A stretch of 8,724 nucleotides of DNA, from NCBI GenBank assembly GCA_025464545.1, contig JAODMA010000442.1, positions 1 to 8,724 on the forward strand, in the 5' to 3' direction. This document shows positions 5,694 through 8,724 of the stretch, in pieces. A model generated the notes under the pieces. The model did not search any database and was not told where the DNA came from. It saw only the letters and a list, made by a program, of their open reading frames with translations. This DNA is from Arthrobacter sp. GTDB lineage: Bacteria > Actinomycetota > Actinomycetes > Actinomycetales > Micrococcaceae. The position numbers were made by a program, and so were the translations under genes. The stretch's first letter is position 1. Each line of letters starts with the position of its first letter.

Positions 5694-6131
5694 GTGGTTG
5701 ATCGCAAAGACATAGGCTCATGGCTCAGCGGCCCGGACACGTCCGGCATCTCGAAGTACCCGGGGGAGCGGTTGGGCCTGCCCGAGTCCGGGCCGGGCTC
5801 AATCGCCCGCGCCGGCCGCCGCATCCTGGCCATCTGCATCGACTGGGGGATTTCCCTGCTCATCAGCAACTATGCCTTCGCCGGAAACCCTTGGGCCACG
5901 CTGGCCGTCTTCGCCGCCGAGCAGGCGCTGCTGATCGGAACGCTCGGCTACAGCATCGGGCACCGCATCATGGGGATCCACGTGATCCGGCTGGGCGGCG
6001 GCCCCGCGGGCCCGCTTCCGGCCCTGGTCCGCAGCCTGCTCTTGTGCCTGGTCATCCCGGCCGTCATTTTCGACCCGGACCAGCGCGGGCTGCACGACAA
6101 AGCCATGAACACGGTGCTGGTCCGGATGTAA
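5694..6131 (+). CDS. RDD family integral membrane protein
   Basis: This 145-residue protein has a polar N-terminal tail of about 38 residues and then three hydrophobic segments at about 43-62, 66-86 and 110-126. The RDD signature is visible: arginines (R39, R42) just before the first membrane helix, an aspartate within it (Asp50 in ICIDWGISLLIS), the GYSIGHRIMGIHVIRL stretch after helix 2 (85-100), and a closing GLHDKAMNTVLV (132-143) with Asp135. RDD proteins are small membrane proteins, mostly of unknown function; some have been linked to ion exchange. A small RDD protein occupies the equivalent place beside glnA1 in M. tuberculosis. The GTG at 5694 is preferred because the -10 box lies six bases upstream and the next upstream codons carry no alternative. 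It diverges from glnA and converges with the DUF3817 gene, whose stop lies 14 bases away. Confidence 0.85.
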   Translation: MVDRKDIGSWLSGPDTSGISKYPGERLGLPESGPGSIARAGRRILAICIDWGISLLISNYAFAGNPWATLAVFAAEQALLIGTLGYSIGHRIMGIHVIRLGGGPAGPLPALVRSLLLCLVIPAVIFDPDQRGLHDKAMNTVLVRM

Positions 6132-6144
6132 CTTGCCGCCGCGG

Positions 6145-6501
6145 CTAGACGCGCGTTGCCTCCGGGAGCTGTTCCCGGGCTGCCGCTGCCGGCGTGAGGA
6201 ATCCGTGCCGCCCGGCCCAGCGTTCAAACCACACGGTGGCAAACGGCAGGACGGCGGAGAGCCCGGCGAACAGTGCCACCCGGAACGGCCAGCGCTGCAG
6301 CCGCCAGAGGACCAGGGCGGTAACGCCGTAGGCGATAAAGAACGCACCGTGGACCGGGCCGGCGATTTCCACGCCCAGTTCGGTGGTCCGGGCGACCCAT
6401 TTGAAGAACATGCCGACCAACAGGGCGGCCCAGCTGAAGGCCTCGGCGATGGCCAGGATGCGGAAAACGCGGATCGCGGCCGGCGTGGACGGCAGTTTCA
6501 T
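6145..6501 (-). CDS. DUF3817 family membrane protein
   Basis: The 118-residue protein has three predicted membrane helices, at about 12-33, 47-66 and 73-92. Features that recall the DUF3817 family are the N-terminal RVFRILAIAEAFSW (11-24), GPVHGAFFIAYGVTALVLW (48-66), and the end of helix 3 at WFERW (91-95). The C-terminal tail is polar. No biochemical role is known for the family. The ATG at 6501 is supported by GGAG (6510-6513) eight bases upstream. It follows the DUF4191 gene in the same direction, but a hairpin terminator separates them, so it may have its own promoter; none is obvious. An inverted repeat TCCCGC-n6-GCGGGA (6555-6572) lies in its upstream region. Its stop almost meets that of the RDD gene on the other strand. 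Confidence 0.8.
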   Translation of the reverse strand: MKLPSTPAAIRVFRILAIAEAFSWAALLVGMFFKWVARTTELGVEIAGPVHGAFFIAYGVTALVLWRLQRWPFRVALFAGLSAVLPFATVWFERWAGRHGFLTPAAAAREQLPEATRV

Positions 6502-6599
6502 GGGAGTGTCTCCGGGTTCTGTCCTGCGGGACGGGCAAGGGTCGTCGGTCGGCGTCCCGCTAAGCGGCGGGAAGGGCCTGGGAGCGCCGGGTAATGGAA

Positions 6600-6637
6600 T
6601 CGCCCCGGCTGCGGCCTGAAGGGCGGTACCGGGGCGA
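6600..6637 (-). terminator. Terminator of the DUF4191 gene
   Basis: TCGCCCCGG (6600-6608) and CCGGGGCGA (6629-6637) are perfect nine-base arms, and the 20-base loop can fold further through GGCC/GGGC pairing. On the minus strand the stem is followed by TTCCATT, a modest T-rich stretch. It lies 35 bases after the DUF4191 stop. Confidence 0.65.
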
Positions 6638-6671
6638 CTCCTGACGTTCTGGTAGCTGACGCTGCGGGCGG

Positions 6672-7433
6672 CTAGCGTCCGCGGGCGGCTTTGCGGTCCG
6701 GGCGGGCCTTGTAGGGATCGATGCCCTTCGGGATCGGCAGGCGGCTTCCCAGCGATGAAATGCGCTTGGACACGGCATTGACCTCAATCTTGGTCAGTTC
6801 CTTGTTCAGCTTATTCATCTTCTTGGCGACCTGGCTGATGGGGACCTGGCCTTCGCCGCGGCCGGTTTCAATGACGTGGATGGTGACGTTCGGCAGGATG
6901 CGGGCGAGGCGCTTGCGTTCGGCGTCGACCAGCGGCTTCACCCGGGAGGTGGGGCCTTCACTGACCAGCACGACGCCGGGCCGGCCGATGGCGCGGAAGA
7001 CGGCGTCCTGGGTGCGCGGGTTCACGGCGACCGGCTGTTCTTCGACGATCCAACCCCGCTTGAGCGTGCCCAGTGCGGCGCCTGAGGCGCCAGGCTGGTT
7101 TTCAATTTGCGCGAAGGCGGCGCGCTCCGCCCGGCGGGACAGGATCAGGGTGGCCGCGAGGACACCGAGGGCAATGCCGATGATAAGGCCGGTGATCCAG
7201 TTTTCCAGCAGGAATCCGACCAGAAGGCTGACGGCCACGACACCCAGGAAGGCCAGCAGCATGAGCCACGGCACCATCGGATCGTGGCGCCGGGTCATCT
7301 GGAAGACCTCGCCGATCTGCTTCAGCCGGCTCGGCTTCTTGACCTTCGCTACCTTGGGCTTACGGGAGAAAAGGCCACGCTTCGGAGCATCGGCAGCCGG
7401 AGTGGACGTGCTGGAATCAGAGGAATTCGCCAT
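6672..7433 (-). CDS. DUF4191 family membrane protein
   Basis: This 253-residue protein begins with a Ser/Thr-rich, then Lys/Arg-rich cytoplasmic tail (1-50), followed by two close membrane helices at about 54-75 and 79-98. A long soluble basic domain (100-253) contains LGTLKRGWIVEEQPVAVNP (121-139), AIGRPGVVLVSEG (148-160) and a Lys-rich coil near KKMNKLNKELTKIEVN. This is the layout of the DUF4191 family, an actinobacterial group with no assigned function that is commonly found just downstream of lipA, as in M. tuberculosis Rv2219. The conserved link with lipB and lipA hints at a role near lipoate metabolism, but nothing in the sequence shows catalysis. The ATG at 7433 has a -10 box TAGAAT nine bases upstream, so its leader is absent or very short. 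Confidence 0.82.
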   Translation of the reverse strand: MANSSDSSTSTPAADAPKRGLFSRKPKVAKVKKPSRLKQIGEVFQMTRRHDPMVPWLMLLAFLGVVAVSLLVGFLLENWITGLIIGIALGVLAATLILSRRAERAAFAQIENQPGASGAALGTLKRGWIVEEQPVAVNPRTQDAVFRAIGRPGVVLVSEGPTSRVKPLVDAERKRLARILPNVTIHVIETGRGEGQVPISQVAKKMNKLNKELTKIEVNAVSKRISSLGSRLPIPKGIDPYKARPDRKAARGR

Positions 7434-7442
7434 AGTGCCTTA

Positions 7443-7448
7443 ATTCTA
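7443..7448 (-). promoter_or_regulatory. -10 box of the DUF4191 gene
   Basis: On the minus strand TAGAAT (7448-7443) is a close match to TANNNT and is followed by nine bases before the ATG, so the leader would be only a few bases long. It lies just beyond the lipA terminator, which supports separate transcription from lipA. No -35 box is clear. Confidence 0.5.
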
Positions 7449-7458
7449 CGCGACTGAT

Positions 7459-7503
7459 GGCAAAGGGCCGGACGCCGGAGCGCTCCGGTGCCGGCCCTTT
7501 GCC
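7459..7503 (-). terminator. Strong terminator of lipA
   Basis: GGCAAAGGGCCGG (7459-7471) and CCGGCCCTTTGCC (7491-7503) are perfect 13-base arms. Inside them is a second palindrome, CCGGAGCGCTCCGG (7475-7488), so a 45-base, nearly fully paired hairpin can form. It begins 18 bases after the lipA stop. No long T-run follows, as is frequent in high-GC actinobacteria. It should work in either direction. Confidence 0.75.
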
Positions 7504-7521
7504 ACTGTGTTACGGCTGGAG

Positions 7522-8529
7522 TCAGGAGTGTGCCGCGAGCAGTGAGCTGGCTTCCTGGCGGGTGCTGCCGGAGCTTTCGATGTGGGCGAGCTGGGCGGGG
7601 ATTTCCCAGCCCTTCTTGCGCATCGCGGTGGCCCAGAGCCGGCCGGCGCGGTAGGAGGACCGCACCAGCGGACCGCTCATGACGCCGAGGAAGCCGATCT
7701 CGTCGGCTTCCTGCTGCAGTTCCACGAACTCCTGCGGCTTGACCCAGCGGTCCACCGGCAGGTGCCGCTCGGACGGGCGCAGGTACTGGGTGATCGTGAT
7801 CAGGTCACAGCCGGCCTCATGCAGGTCCCGCAGCGCCTCGGAGATCTCCGCACGGGTTTCGCCCATGCCCAGGATCAGGTTGGACTTGGTCACCATGCCG
7901 AGCTTGCGGCCCTGCGTGATCACATCCAGGGACCGGTCGTAGCGGAACGCGGGCCGGATGCGCTTGAAGATCCGCGGCACGGTCTCGACGTTGTGGGCAA
8001 ACACCTCGGGCTTGGAATCGCAGATCGCCGCGATGTGTTCGGGTTTCCCGGAGAAGTCGGGAATGAGGAGTTCGACGCCGGTGCCCGGGTTGAGCTCGTG
8101 GATCTTGCGGACCGTTTCGGCGTACAGCCAGACACCCTCGTCGGCGAGGTCGTCGCGGGCCACACCGGTCACGGTGGCGTAGCGCAGCTGCATGGCCTGG
8201 ACGGAGCGGGCCACCTTGGTGGGCTCGAACATGTCCACGGGGGAGGGCTTGCCCGTGTCGATCTGGCAGAAGTCGCAACGGCGCGTGCATTCGGAGCCGC
8301 CGATCAGGAACGTCGCTTCCTTGTCTTCCCAGCATTCGAAGATGTTGGGGCAGCCGGCCTCTTCACAGACAGTGTGGAGGCCTTCCTTTTTGACCAGGTT
8401 CTTGAGCTGCACGAACTCGGGGCCCATCTGGACCTTGGCCTTGATCCATTCCGGCTTACGTTCCACCGGTGTGGCCGCATTTCGCTGCTCGATGCGCAGC
8501 ATCTTCCGGCCTTCTGGTGCCAGTGTCAC
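7522..8529 (-). CDS. lipA: Lipoyl synthase (LipA)
   Basis: LipA is a radical SAM enzyme that inserts two sulfur atoms into protein-bound octanoyl chains to make the lipoyl cofactor of pyruvate and 2-oxoglutarate dehydrogenases and the glycine cleavage system. Both iron-sulfur sites are visible: the auxiliary cluster motif with Cys55, Cys60 and Cys66 ([12 protein letters not shown]) and the radical SAM motif with Cys81, Cys85 and Cys88 (CTRRCDFC). The C-terminal RSSY (290-293) supplies the serine ligand of the auxiliary cluster. Other family signatures are [11 protein letters not shown] (122-132), NVETVPR (180-186) and LILGMGET (218-225). The 335-residue length is normal. The GTG at 8529 is chosen because GAAGGAG stands seven bases upstream and its GTGA overlaps the lipB stop by four bases, implying translational coupling. 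A strong hairpin ends the unit. Confidence 0.98.
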   Translation of the reverse strand: MTLAPEGRKMLRIEQRNAATPVERKPEWIKAKVQMGPEFVQLKNLVKKEGLHTVCEEAGCPNIFECWEDKEATFLIGGSECTRRCDFCQIDTGKPSPVDMFEPTKVARSVQAMQLRYATVTGVARDDLADEGVWLYAETVRKIHELNPGTGVELLIPDFSGKPEHIAAICDSKPEVFAHNVETVPRIFKRIRPAFRYDRSLDVITQGRKLGMVTKSNLILGMGETRAEISEALRDLHEAGCDLITITQYLRPSERHLPVDRWVKPQEFVELQQEADEIGFLGVMSGPLVRSSYRAGRLWATAMRKKGWEIPAQLAHIESSGSTRQEASSLLAAHS

Positions 8530-8724
8530 AGTAAAGCTCCTTCGTGGGTTGCAACTAGGGCTTCTTCATTGTTGCGCAGTTCTTCGATGATCCGCGACAC
8601 AAGGTCGGCCGGGGCGACGTCCCTGCCGATCTCCTGGGCGATCGTCGTGACGCCGGCGTCGGTGATTCCGCAGGCAATGATCTGGCCATAGGGCGCGAGA
8701 TCGTTGTTGCAGTTGATGGCGAAT
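8526..8724 (-). CDS. lipB: Lipoyl(octanoyl) transferase (LipB), C-terminal part
   Basis: Reading the minus strand from the window edge gives 65 codons ending in TGA (8528-8526). The first residues, [20 protein letters not shown], match the end of the LipB catalytic domain, where FALN is followed by the conserved Cys-Gly-Ile. The Cys at residue 18 of this fragment is the expected catalytic cysteine; its lysine partner lies outside the window. LipB moves octanoate from acyl carrier protein to the lysine of lipoyl domains, the step before LipA. The last bases overlap the lipA start by four bases. The remaining tail is a charged helix ([17 protein letters not shown]). The gene's N-terminal part, about two thirds or more, is not in the window. 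Confidence 0.93.
   Translation of the reverse strand, partial: FAINCNNDLAPYGQIIACGITDAGVTTIAQEIGRDVAPADLVSRIIEELRNNEEALVATHEGALL

Noticed and set aside
6133..6594. 153-codon plus-strand frame over DUF3817
   Set aside because: It is antisense to a membrane protein with clear hydrophobic helices and a good ribosome binding site, and its translation is compositionally biased.
7582..8691. 369-codon open frame on the plus strand over lipA and lipB
   Set aside because: It is antisense to lipA and lipB, whose catalytic motifs are unmistakable, and it has no supported start or domain.

Overview
The window is chromosomal DNA from a high-GC actinobacterium. Protein content and style point to Micrococcaceae, most likely Arthrobacter or a close relative; the genus is inferred, since no rRNA or other marker gene is present. 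It carries the conserved actinobacterial neighbourhood of glutamine synthetase and lipoic acid genes. The same core (lipB, lipA, a DUF4191 membrane protein, an RDD protein, glnA, glnE) is known in this order in Mycobacterium tuberculosis (Rv2217 to Rv2221c).

Layout. Bases 1-2001 (+) are the C-terminal two thirds of glnE, the adenylyltransferase that controls glutamine synthetase. Bases 2083-3815 (+) hold four small genes that are not part of the mycobacterial core: a VOC/glyoxalase-fold protein, a GNAT acetyltransferase, a 66-residue helix-turn-helix protein behind a palindromic operator-like promoter, and an unrecognised 117-residue protein of visibly lower GC. Bases 3816-3971 are a structured convergent intergenic region with three stem-loops. 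glnA (type I glutamine synthetase) runs on the minus strand at 3972-5396. The roughly 300-base divergent region upstream of it contains a four-half-site match to the actinobacterial GlnR box, a -10 box and two leader hairpins. An RDD membrane protein (5694-6131, +) diverges from glnA. It converges on a DUF3817 membrane protein (6145-6501, -), followed by DUF4191 (6672-7433, -), lipA (7522-8529, -) and the end of lipB (8526-8724, -).

How the genes work together. GlnE adenylylates the conserved tyrosine of GlnA (Tyr402 here), so enzyme and post-translational controller lie in one window, and the GlnR-like site suggests nitrogen-responsive transcription of glnA. LipB attaches octanoate to lipoyl domains and LipA inserts the two sulfurs; their reading frames overlap by four bases, which implies translational coupling. 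Strong inverted repeats follow lipA, DUF4191 and glnA. Several genes have a TANNNT -10 box exactly six bases before the start codon, the signature of leaderless transcripts common in actinobacteria. I found no mobile element, CRISPR array, tRNA or rRNA. The most unusual parts are the four-gene insertion between glnE and glnA, the HTH gene with its operator, the low-GC orphan gene, and the long hairpin at 3886-3936.
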